From: Pseudomonadota bacterium | GTDB taxonomy: Bacteria > Desulfobacterota > Desulfovibrionia > Desulfovibrionales > Desulfovibrionaceae | Direction of reading: 5' to 3' | NCBI GenBank assembly: GCA_023399375.1 | Contig: JAEWPX010000139.1 | Coordinates: 15,841 to 79,840 of the forward strand | Length of the DNA: 64,000 bases | In this document: positions 57,091 to 64,000 of the stretch, piece by piece | Position numbering within the stretch: position 1 is the stretch's first letter | Layout of the letters: every line of letters starts with the position of its first letter | Translations under genes and position numbers: made by a program | Notes under the pieces: generated by a model | Seen by the model: only the letters and a program-made list of their open reading frames with translations | Told to the model about the DNA's origin: nothing | The model's database searches: none

Positions 57091-57792
57091 CGCGCCGGCC
57101 GCCATCAGGCGGCGCACGCGGCGTTCCTGCTCGCGCTGCTTGAGATCGTCGAAACTCACGCCAAGGAGGTCGGCCGCCAGTTTGAGCAGGGCGTTTTTTG
57201 CCGTCCTTGCCCGGCCGGGCATCGGCGGCGATGGGTTCACTACGTTCCTGGCCGGGATTGCCCGCGGCGTTCAGGCGGAAGCGCAGGGCCGGGGGAAACA
57301 CTCGGCCACATCGCCTTCCGGCTTGTCCCCGGCATTGGGCTCGCCGTCCACGATGAGCGACAGGATCCGGTTTTCCCGGCCCATGGCCTTGAAGGTCTTG
57401 ATCTCCTCGTTGATCCAGATGGACTGGGCGGCATGGGGAGAGCAGATGACGATGAGGGAGCGGGAGCGGGCGAGGGCGTCGGTAATCTGTGCACCGAGGC
57501 TCGCCGAGGTCGGCAGTTCTTCGCGGTCCCTGAAGACCGGAAACAGGCGCTTGGGCAGTGCCTGTCCATCGGGAGAGTGTTCGTGAAGCCGCTTGGGAAT
57601 CTTGTATGTCTCGAGGGTCTTGTGCAGCCAGCCTCCCCACTTCTTGTCGCGGTGGCTGTAGCTGATGAAGGCAAAATACTTGAAATCCAGTTGCTCGGGC
57701 ACGGCTTCTCCCAACGCGCCTTCGCGCCACTGCAAAAGCCCTCCCGGCTTCATGCTGTCGTGACGCCGTAACAGTTTTTTATAAAAACACAT
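57091..57792 (-). pseudogene. TIR-domain protein, frameshifted twice and 3'-truncated
   Basis: From ATG 57792 the minus strand encodes a TIR domain: FAFISYSHRDKKWGGWLHK, LFPVFRDREELP and SIWINEEIKTF, the last with the Glu expected of NADase-type TIRs. Two one-base changes break what follows: five Cs instead of six near 57290 (ECF then PPALRFR) and six As instead of five near 57195 (GKDGK then NALLKLAADLLGVSFDDL). Frame is lost to truncation at RRLMAA around 57100, where the sequence joins the alcohol dehydrogenase stub. Relatives continue with further repeats or effector regions, missing here. It is divergent from the RyR gene. The N-terminal TIR domain itself (to about 57290) remains readable. 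Confidence 0.8.
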
Positions 57793-58120
57793 GATTGTCT
57801 ATGCTATATCTCCTGTTGAAAAGCAAATACAAACACTGGCGCAATACGCAGCGGGCCGTTTGCGCATGTTGCCTCGGTTTTTTGCCGGTCGCCCACATTC
57901 CCGACTGGCGCGATGCGGCGATCCGCCATACCTTCGCCCAGATGGACTACAGGAGTGTGCAGGGGCGGAGCATGTCGCCAGGACCCTTGACGCAAATCTG
58001 AAAAATACGGTAGTGGTTTTCAGAAAAAATAATTATACCAGTAAATTATAGTGATACGGCATTTACATTCGGGGGGTGCTTCGCAACGGGCTACCCGCAA
58101 CGGCGTTGAGGAGGGCCTCC
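57793..58120. other. Divergent intergenic region between the TIR and RyR genes
   Basis: 328 bases, AT-rich at both ends, likely to hold back-to-back promoters for the two genes. A GAGGAGG just before GTG 58121 is the ribosome-binding site of the RyR gene. No repeat or hairpin with a T-run was found. Confidence 0.45.
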
Positions 58121-60325
58121 GTGCCGGAAACGAAACCATACCGACCCGTCGTCATGGACACGGTCGCCAAGCTGCCGCCGGAGTTCGAAAACCTCATCGA
58201 ATCCCTGGCCAGCAACATCCACGACGTATGGGCCAGCCAGCGCATGCAGGAAGGCTGGGCCTACGGTCCGCAGCGCGACGACGTACGAAAGACGCACCCC
58301 GACCTCGTGCCCTACGCCGACCTGCCGGAATCCGAAAAATGCTACGACCGCAATACCGCGACGGAAACGATCAAGCGCATTCTGTCGTTGGGCTACGGCT
58401 TCACGAAAGTCGAAGACGGGCGGACGCAATGTCTTTTTCAGGACGGCCCGGGCGCCGTGATCCGGGAATGCACGGCCTTGCGCAAAGCCGGCGAAAGCCT
58501 GTCGGCCTATGACAAGCTCCATGCGGCCCTGGCCGCGTGGCCTGCGGATCCCTGCCTGCGCCGACTTGCCGCGCTCGTCCTGGCCGACCTCGGCGCAACG
58601 GAACGGGCCAACGCCATTCTACGCACGCTCCTCAATGAAGGACACCGCGACGCGGAAACGCTGGGCATCCTGGCCAGGACGCACAAGGACCTCGCCCTGG
58701 CGGCAGGGGACGCGAGGGAGCGGAAAAGCCAGCTCACCGAGGCGCAGCGCCTCTATGCGCAAAGCTTTCGGGAGCATAAGGGCTATTACGCCGGCATCAA
58801 CGCCGCCACGCTCGCCATGCTTCTCGGTCAGGCCGACGCCGCCGCACGCCTTGCCGGGGCGGTCGATGCGATGTGCCGTCGCGCCATTGCCGCGACGCCT
58901 GCGTCCCACGAGGCCTATTACCTCACGGCCACGCTGGGCGAAGCCGCGCTGCTCCTCGGGCATGTCGACGCGGCGGCGCAGTGGTATCATCAGGCGGCGA
59001 CTTTTGGCCGGGGCAACTGGAAGGATATCCATTCCACAAGGCGCAACGCGCGCCTGCTGCTGGCCTGCCGTGGCGACGACGCATCCGCCGTCGAGGACGC
59101 GTTGCGACTGCCGGCGACGATCCTTTTCTGCGGGCAGCGCCTCGATGCCCCGGGGCGACCGGATGCGCGCTTTCCCGACGACCCCGTCCTGGTTGCAGCC
59201 GTGACCGAGGCCCTCGCCAGCCGCGCCAAAGCCCTGGACCTCGGGTTCGCCTTCGCCTCCGGGGCCGCCGGCGGGGACATCCTTTTCCTGGAGACCGTTC
59301 TGCGCCAGGGAGCCGAAGCGCGTCTTGTCCTGCCCTTTGACCGGGAGCATTTCGTCGCGCAATGCGTGGACAGAAACGGCGCGGGCGATTGGACTGCGCG
59401 ATTCGCGTCCGTCCATGACACCCTGGAACCGCTCGGCCGCGTGGCCTGCGCCTCGGATTGGCCCGGCGGCGGCGAGGACTTCGATTTCGCGCAGCGCTAC
59501 CTGCTTGGCGCAGCGCGCCTCAACGCCGCACGGCTCGGTTCGCGGCTCGTGGCGCTGGCCCTGTGGGACGGTCGGTCCGACGACGCCCCAGGCGGTCCGG
59601 CCGCGGCGGTGCGGTGCTGGGAGCAGGCCGGCGTGGAGTGCGACGTGATCGACTTGGCAGCGATCCGGCGGCGCGTCGCCGGCATCCGCCTGGACTCGCC
59701 CGCGGCTGTCGCCCCGGCGGGAGACACGGGGGCGGCCGTGCCGTTGCCGGGCGGCCTGAAGCCGGAGATCATGACGATGCTCTTTGCGGATGTCGCGGGC
59801 TACAGTCGGCTGCGCGAAGAGCAGATTCCGCCTTTTATGACCCGGTTCATGGGCGGCGTCGCCGGACTGGCGGACCGATTCGGGCCGGTGATGCGCAATA
59901 CCTGGGGAGACGGGCTTTTTTGTGTCTTTGCCGATCCGCGCGCGGCAGGATGCTTCGCCCTGGATCTGGCGGCGTTCGTCAGCCGCACGCCATGGCCGGA
60001 GTTCGGTCTTCCCGAGGGGCTCGGCATCCGGACCGCGCTGCACTCCGGCCCGGTCTATCGTTGCCAGGACCCGATGCTCGGCCGACCAAACTACACCGGC
60101 ACCCACATCAGCCGGGCGGCGCGCTTCGAGCCGATCACGCCGAAAGGGCAGGTATATGCCAGCGAGGCGTTCGCGGTCCTGGCCACGGCTTCGGGGGTGG
60201 AGGATTTCGCCTGCGAGTATGTGGGCCGCATCGAACTGGCCAAACACTACGGCGTCTTTCCGGCCTATCTGGTCCGCCGGGCCGCACAGGCGGACGCGGG
60301 CTGCGAGGTCCAGACAAATGACTGA
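58121..60325 (+). CDS. RyR-TPR-SLOG-class III nucleotide cyclase fusion protein
   Basis: A 734-residue soluble protein with four modules. Residues 7-95 are an RyR domain, named from ryanodine receptors: YRPVVMDT, ASNIHDVWASQRMQEGW, HPDLVPYADLPESEKCYDR and LGYGF. Residues 120-330 are helical TPR-like repeats of the TRAFs-binding type. Residues 336-525 look like a SLOG Rossmann-type nucleotide-sensing domain (ILFCGQRLDAPGR, FASGAAGGDILFLE). From 548 to 710 is a class III adenylate/guanylate cyclase: metal Asp residues in FADVAGYS and NTWGDGLF, and Arg in ISRAARFE; the usual partner Asn in that motif appears to be Ser. GTG 58121 is chosen for its GAGGAGG and because RyR begins at once. Divergent from a TIR gene. 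Probably a stress or phage-triggered signalling protein; that is inference. Confidence 0.88.
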   Translation: MPETKPYRPVVMDTVAKLPPEFENLIESLASNIHDVWASQRMQEGWAYGPQRDDVRKTHPDLVPYADLPESEKCYDRNTATETIKRILSLGYGFTKVEDGRTQCLFQDGPGAVIRECTALRKAGESLSAYDKLHAALAAWPADPCLRRLAALVLADLGATERANAILRTLLNEGHRDAETLGILARTHKDLALAAGDARERKSQLTEAQRLYAQSFREHKGYYAGINAATLAMLLGQADAAARLAGAVDAMCRRAIAATPASHEAYYLTATLGEAALLLGHVDAAAQWYHQAATFGRGNWKDIHSTRRNARLLLACRGDDASAVEDALRLPATILFCGQRLDAPGRPDARFPDDPVLVAAVTEALASRAKALDLGFAFASGAAGGDILFLETVLRQGAEARLVLPFDREHFVAQCVDRNGAGDWTARFASVHDTLEPLGRVACASDWPGGGEDFDFAQRYLLGAARLNAARLGSRLVALALWDGRSDDAPGGPAAAVRCWEQAGVECDVIDLAAIRRRVAGIRLDSPAAVAPAGDTGAAVPLPGGLKPEIMTMLFADVAGYSRLREEQIPPFMTRFMGGVAGLADRFGPVMRNTWGDGLFCVFADPRAAGCFALDLAAFVSRTPWPEFGLPEGLGIRTALHSGPVYRCQDPMLGRPNYTGTHISRAARFEPITPKGQVYASEAFAVLATASGVEDFACEYVGRIELAKHYGVFPAYLVRRAAQADAGCEVQTND

Positions 60326-60401
60326 CGCGTCGCGGCCTCCGTCGCCTTGACAACCGAACTATCGACCGCAAGTCGCCTTGCCCCTGGAAGGCCTTTCACG
60401 C

Positions 60402-60707
60402 ATGCCGACGACTCTGCCGGAATGCTGGCCGGGACTTCTTTTTCGAACGCGAGAACCTGCATGCGGCGCGCCCGGGGTATGCGCGCTCACCCTGGCGCCG
60501 CAGGGCGATTCCCTCGTCATTGCCGCGAAGGGAGGTTCGACATTCCAGGCCCAGCGGACCTTCGATGCGCCACGATTGATCACCGACCCTGGCATCTCGG
60601 AAAACGGCATCACCTTCAACCGCAAAGGCGACACGCTCGTCGAAGCCTGCTGCGACTCCTTCATGCGCATGCGCTGCATCCACAGGGAGATGATTGCGGC
60701 AAGGTGA
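60402..60707 (+). CDS. Small hypothetical protein downstream of the RyR-cyclase gene
   Basis: A 101-residue frame with GGAAGG nine bases before its ATG. The second half (FQAQRTFDAPRLITDPGISE then NGITFNRKGDTLVEACCDSF) has GC-rich third positions and looks like beta strands with several Cys. It begins 76 bases after the cyclase gene on the same strand and could be its partner. No family recognised. Confidence 0.4.
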   Translation: MPTTLPECWPGLLFRTREPACGAPGVCALTLAPQGDSLVIAAKGGSTFQAQRTFDAPRLITDPGISENGITFNRKGDTLVEACCDSFMRMRCIHREMIAAR

Positions 60708-61248
60708 GAGGATTCTATGCTGAAGTGGTGTGAAGCACAATTGTCTTGTTACTTTTAAAATATCACTATATTGTTAGATTTGTGAACTTTTTATTTATAA
60801 CTACATTGGCATGGAGTGTTTTTAGTGAAAAAAATACGGCTATAATAAGATTTGTGTGGTTAATTTTATTGTTTAATGATTTATACTTTTCGCGAAGAGC
60901 AGGATTTTATGATATAGACAGCATGGAATATATTTTTTTGATGTCTGAGTATCTTTCGTATGCAATGTGTGCTATGTGTATCTGTCATTGTGAAGAGTTG
61001 CTTGGAGAGTTGTCTTGTGCTTCAGGAATCGTTTCTCCTATTGACAAATTTTTGAAATTTGATCAGAATTTTTTAAGAAATGAATCGTTTGTGTGCAGTG
61101 CTTGGCCCGATTCGTTCGTGACGGGCTGAGGGGAACTTCATTTCTACGAGGTAGGGTGGTGAGTATTTTGTATTTTGTTTGACGCAGTGTTCCTTGCGAG
61201 CGCGGCAACAGCCTGGCAGGAGACGCCAGTTTGCCCGAGGAGATCGAC
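60708..61248. other. 541-bp AT-rich island
   Basis: Base composition drops sharply between about 60740 and 61170. One plus-strand frame (TTG 60746 to 61129) would encode 127 residues, partly hydrophobic and Cys/Met-rich, but it lacks a normal start, Shine-Dalgarno or known domain, so it is not called. It may be foreign DNA or a promoter region for the sulfatase gene. Confidence 0.4.
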
Positions 61249-62931
61249 ATGGCTCATGTCTATTCCTTTTTTCCCCGGCGTACGTATCTCTCTTTCCTGG
61301 TTCTCGGTTGCGCGCTGCTATGCGCCAGCGCGGCTATGGCCGAAAATCCGCGCGGTACGAGCACCGGTCCCACCAACGCCAGCGGCTACGTCCATCCGGA
61401 CCAGTACCTCTACACGCCGGGCGTCAAAATCGCCGACAACCTGGAGCCGGTGATTCCTCATCCGGAACAGGACAAGGCCGCCCGCGAAAAACTGGCCGCC
61501 CTGGAAAAGAAATTCGGCAAAAAGCCCAACATCCTGGTCTTCGTGCTGGACGATGTCGGCTGGATGGACGTGGGCTTCAACGGCGGCGGCATCGCCGTAG
61601 GCAACGACACCCCCGCACTGGACAAGTACGCCTCCGAGGGCTTGGTCATGACCTCGGCCTATGCCCAGCCCAGCTGCACGCCCACCCGCGCCACCATCAT
61701 GACCGGGCAGCTCCCCGCGCACCACGGCCTGCAATACCCGCCCATGTACGGCCAGTCGGGCGGCCTGGACGGCGCGATCACCATCGCCAAGCTGTTGTCG
61801 GACCAGGGCTACGTCACGCAGGCCATCGGCAAGTGGCACATGGGCGAGAACGAGGGCTCCCTGCCGCAGAATGTGGGTTTCGACGACTTTCGCGGTTTTC
61901 TCTCCGTTTCCGACGAATACACCGAATGGCGCGACATCAACGCCAACCCGGAAATGGCGCTCAGCCCCGACCGTTTTGCCGCGCTTGATAAGGCCCCGTT
62001 CAGCCACAGCGAGGTGCACTGCAAGAAGGGCAACAAGGCCTGCCAGGATCTGCGCGTCATCGACCTGGAAAGCATCAAGCATCTCGACGACGACTGGACC
62101 ACATACGGCGAGCAGTTCATCAAGGCCCAGGCCTCCGAAAAGAAGCCGTTCTTTTTGTACTTCGGCACAAGGGGCTGTCATTTCGACAATTATCCCAGCG
62201 ATAAGTTCCTGGGCAAATCCCGGGCGCGCACGTCCTATTCCGACTGCATCGTGGAAATGGACGACGTGTTCGGCCGGTTGACCAAGGCCCTTGCCGATTC
62301 CGGGCAGCTCGAAAACACGCTGATCCTCTTCACCTCCGACAACGGGCCCGAGGGCGAAGTGGCCCCTTACGGCCGTTCCCCCTTCCGGGGCTACAAGGGC
62401 ACCACCTGGGAAGGCGGTGTGCGCGTGCCCACCTTCGTCTACTTCAAGGGCGTGATCGCGCCGCGCAAGAGCGAAGGGCTCTTCGACCTCGCGGACATCC
62501 TGCCCACGGCCCTGTCCCTGGCGGGAAAGCCGGGGGCGGAGCTCGGCAAGCTGTTGCCGTCGGACCGCTATGTGGACGGCATCGACCAGACCTCGTTCCT
62601 GCTGGCCGACAACGGCAATTCCAACCGCAGAAGCATCCTGTACTGGATGGGGTCCAACTTCGCGGCAGTGCGCGTGGACGAGTTCAAGGTCCATCGGGCC
62701 GTGCAGATCACCGACTTGATCACCAAGAAAGGTTACAACGCCGGGTTCAGCGGCGGAATTGTGGAAAAAACGGGCGGACTGGTGATGTTCAACCTATACA
62801 CCAATCCGCAGGAAGACGATTCCGTCGGCATCCGCCATATCCCGGCGTGGAACGCGGTGAGCTCGGAGTTCGCCCGTTATAAGGGCGTGCTGCAAAAGTT
62901 CCCGCCCGATTTCAGGCTGCCCGGGTATTGA
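61249..62931 (+). CDS. Exported sulfatase-family hydrolase
   Basis: A 560-residue alkaline-phosphatase-superfamily enzyme. The signal peptide ends near residue 36 (LLCASAAMAEN). The metal-binding start is NILVFVLDDVGWMDVG, and the sulfatase signature SCTPTRATIMTGQ carries Cys143, which maturation converts to formylglycine; GKWHMGE and TSDNGPEGE complete the site. It would cleave sulfate esters in the periplasm; substrate unknown. Formylglycine-generating enzyme is not in the window. GAGGAG six bases before ATG 61249 sets the start rather than an in-frame TTG at 61231. The outer-membrane protein gene follows 160 bases later. Confidence 0.93.
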   Translation: MAHVYSFFPRRTYLSFLVLGCALLCASAAMAENPRGTSTGPTNASGYVHPDQYLYTPGVKIADNLEPVIPHPEQDKAAREKLAALEKKFGKKPNILVFVLDDVGWMDVGFNGGGIAVGNDTPALDKYASEGLVMTSAYAQPSCTPTRATIMTGQLPAHHGLQYPPMYGQSGGLDGAITIAKLLSDQGYVTQAIGKWHMGENEGSLPQNVGFDDFRGFLSVSDEYTEWRDINANPEMALSPDRFAALDKAPFSHSEVHCKKGNKACQDLRVIDLESIKHLDDDWTTYGEQFIKAQASEKKPFFLYFGTRGCHFDNYPSDKFLGKSRARTSYSDCIVEMDDVFGRLTKALADSGQLENTLILFTSDNGPEGEVAPYGRSPFRGYKGTTWEGGVRVPTFVYFKGVIAPRKSEGLFDLADILPTALSLAGKPGAELGKLLPSDRYVDGIDQTSFLLADNGNSNRRSILYWMGSNFAAVRVDEFKVHRAVQITDLITKKGYNAGFSGGIVEKTGGLVMFNLYTNPQEDDSVGIRHIPAWNAVSSEFARYKGVLQKFPPDFRLPGY

Positions 62932-63091
62932 GCCGGCCGGTATTTCGCAAGCAAGGTGACCGGGGCGGGCCCTGCCGCAGGGGCCTGTCCCGGCTTTGCG
63001 CCTTTCCGGGGAGCCGTCGCCCGGGAAGCGGTGTCCGAGGGCTTGCGGGTTTGCGCTGTCGCAGCGTTACGAAAAACTTCAAGGGGGCAGC

Positions 63092-63967
63092 ATGCCGAGA
63101 GAACATGGATTGAAGCCTTGCATCCTCGCCTTATTCCTCATCCTTGGCCTTGCCGCGCCCTTGGCCGCCCAGGAGCAGAACGCCGCCAAGGAAGACCTGC
63201 AAAAGCTCACCCAGCAGGCCAGCAACCCGGTGGGACAACTCTGGATGATCGCCAACCAGTTCAACTTGAACATGCTCAAAAGCGACACCATCCCGATGTT
63301 CAAGGACCACCAGAACCAGTTCATCTGGAATTTCCAGCCCGTGATGCCCATCGGCCTCACGAAGGACGTGCGCGTCATCGTGCGGCCCGTGATCCCGCTG
63401 GTCAACATGCCCGTGCTCGATGGCCGCCACGACATCCGCTATACATCCGGTTTCGGCGATATCGGGCTGCAGACCCTTTTCGCCCCCAACACGGACGCGC
63501 TCACCGGCTTCATGTGGGGCGTGGGACCCACCGTCGTCGCCCCCACCGCCGCCAACGAATATCTGGGCAAAGGCAAATGGCAGGCCGGTCCGGCGGTTGC
63601 CGCCCTTTATATCACGGACAAATGGGTGCTGGGTGCGTACGGCCAGCATTGGTGGTCCTTCGCCGGCGACAGCACGCGCTCCAATGTCAGCTACACCAAC
63701 CTCCAGTATTTTCTCTGGTACAGCCCGGCGCTTACATGGCAGGTCGGCATGGGGCCCAACGTGACCATCGACTGGAACCAGCCCAAGGCCGAAGACCGGC
63801 TGACTCTGCCCGTGGGGCTCGGCGTGTCCAAGATGTTCCGCCTGGGCAAGATGCCGATCAAGATCGCCCTGGAAGCGGATTATTCCGTGGTGCGGCCGCG
63901 CAACGTGCCCGGCAACGAATGGACCTTCCGCTTGAACTTCACCCCCATCATCAAAAGCCTGTTGTAG
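63092..63967 (+). CDS. Outer-membrane beta-barrel protein of the neuromedin U-like family
   Basis: A 291-residue protein with a signal peptide (CILALFLILGLAAPLAAQE). Its mature part matches the family often labelled neuromedin U or transporter: NPVGQLWMIANQFNLNML, FQPVMPIGLTKDVRVIVRPVIPL, FGDIGLQTLFAP, GPTVVAPTA and a closing FRLNFTPIIKSLL. Amphipathic strands fit an outer-membrane barrel; function unproven. AGGGGG five bases before ATG 63092 fixes the start. With the sulfatase it may form an uptake-and-hydrolysis pair. The gene ends 33 bases before the window edge. Confidence 0.85.
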   Translation: MPREHGLKPCILALFLILGLAAPLAAQEQNAAKEDLQKLTQQASNPVGQLWMIANQFNLNMLKSDTIPMFKDHQNQFIWNFQPVMPIGLTKDVRVIVRPVIPLVNMPVLDGRHDIRYTSGFGDIGLQTLFAPNTDALTGFMWGVGPTVVAPTAANEYLGKGKWQAGPAVAALYITDKWVLGAYGQHWWSFAGDSTRSNVSYTNLQYFLWYSPALTWQVGMGPNVTIDWNQPKAEDRLTLPVGLGVSKMFRLGKMPIKIALEADYSVVRPRNVPGNEWTFRLNFTPIIKSLL

Positions 63968-64000
63968 CCGCCGTCGCGCCACGGCCGGAAACCCTTGCGG

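Noticed and set aside
58619..60247. 542-codon open frame on the minus strand opposite the RyR-cyclase gene
   Set aside because: The plus strand encodes recognisable domains throughout; the minus frame has none.
60746..61129. 127-codon AT-rich frame
   Set aside because: TTG start, no Shine-Dalgarno, no domain; such frames are expected by chance in AT-rich DNA, so it was left as part of the AT-rich island.
1..64000. CRISPR arrays, rRNA genes and replication origin
   Set aside because: No regularly spaced short repeats, rRNA-like sequence or clustered DnaA boxes were seen.

Overview
The window reads as chromosomal DNA of a GC-rich sulfate-reducing deltaproteobacterium of the Desulfovibrio type. 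The pointers are a molybdenum aldehyde oxidoreductase of the D. gigas Mop type, a rubredoxin:oxygen oxidoreductase-type flavodiiron protein beside a hemerythrin, an ArsM/SigZ pair and an unusually high density of PAS sensor kinases. Genus and species are inference; no rRNA or full tRNA gene is present.

Layout. (1) 1-10.75 kb, all on the plus strand: a phosphothreonine signalling cluster with an FHA protein cut by the window edge, a PP2C phosphatase, two Hanks-type kinases (one with Sel1 repeats, one with an RDD membrane domain), two lipoproteins, an HtrA-like protease fused to FHA, a zinc-ribbon FHA protein, a DUF805-FHA protein and a small anchored protein. (2) 11.0-13.0 kb: mobile-element wreckage, namely a broken IS256-family transposase between 96-bp direct repeats, a 320-bp repeat copy with a tRNA-Leu-like 3' end and a terminator, and an integrase stub. 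(3) 13.2-17.8 kb: a complete livKHMGF branched-chain amino-acid ABC operon. (4) 18.4-27.3 kb: sensor kinases, one low in GC and probably acquired, and a CHASE kinase/HDOD response-regulator pair. (5) 27.3-31.5 kb: insertion-sequence stubs around an autotransporter. (6) 31.7-40.0 kb: a 2141-residue CheB-CheR-PAS(8)-kinase-receiver protein, then hemerythrin and flavodiiron genes for O2/NO defence. (7) 40.26-42.5 kb: second copy of the 320-bp repeat, arsM-sigZ and another integrase stub. (8) 43-53 kb: exported DUF3160 protein, an exported MEMO-CapA fusion, small exported unknowns and a NarL-type two-component pair. (9) 53.85-57.1 kb: a decayed aldehyde oxidoreductase gene and an alcohol dehydrogenase gene cut off part-way. 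(10) 57.1-60.7 kb: a decayed TIR gene divergent from an intact RyR-TPR-SLOG-class III cyclase gene. (11) 61.2-64 kb: an exported sulfatase and an outer-membrane protein.

The best candidate for an undescribed system is the divergent TIR / RyR-TPR-SLOG-cyclase locus at 57.1-60.7 kb, although its TIR arm is broken here. Next are the kinase/phosphatase/FHA cluster with its membrane-spanning FHA-protease and the MEMO-CapA fusion. Several pseudogenes differ from an intact frame by one base in a short homopolymer or repeated-base run, so real decay and sequencing error must be told apart before conclusions are drawn from them.
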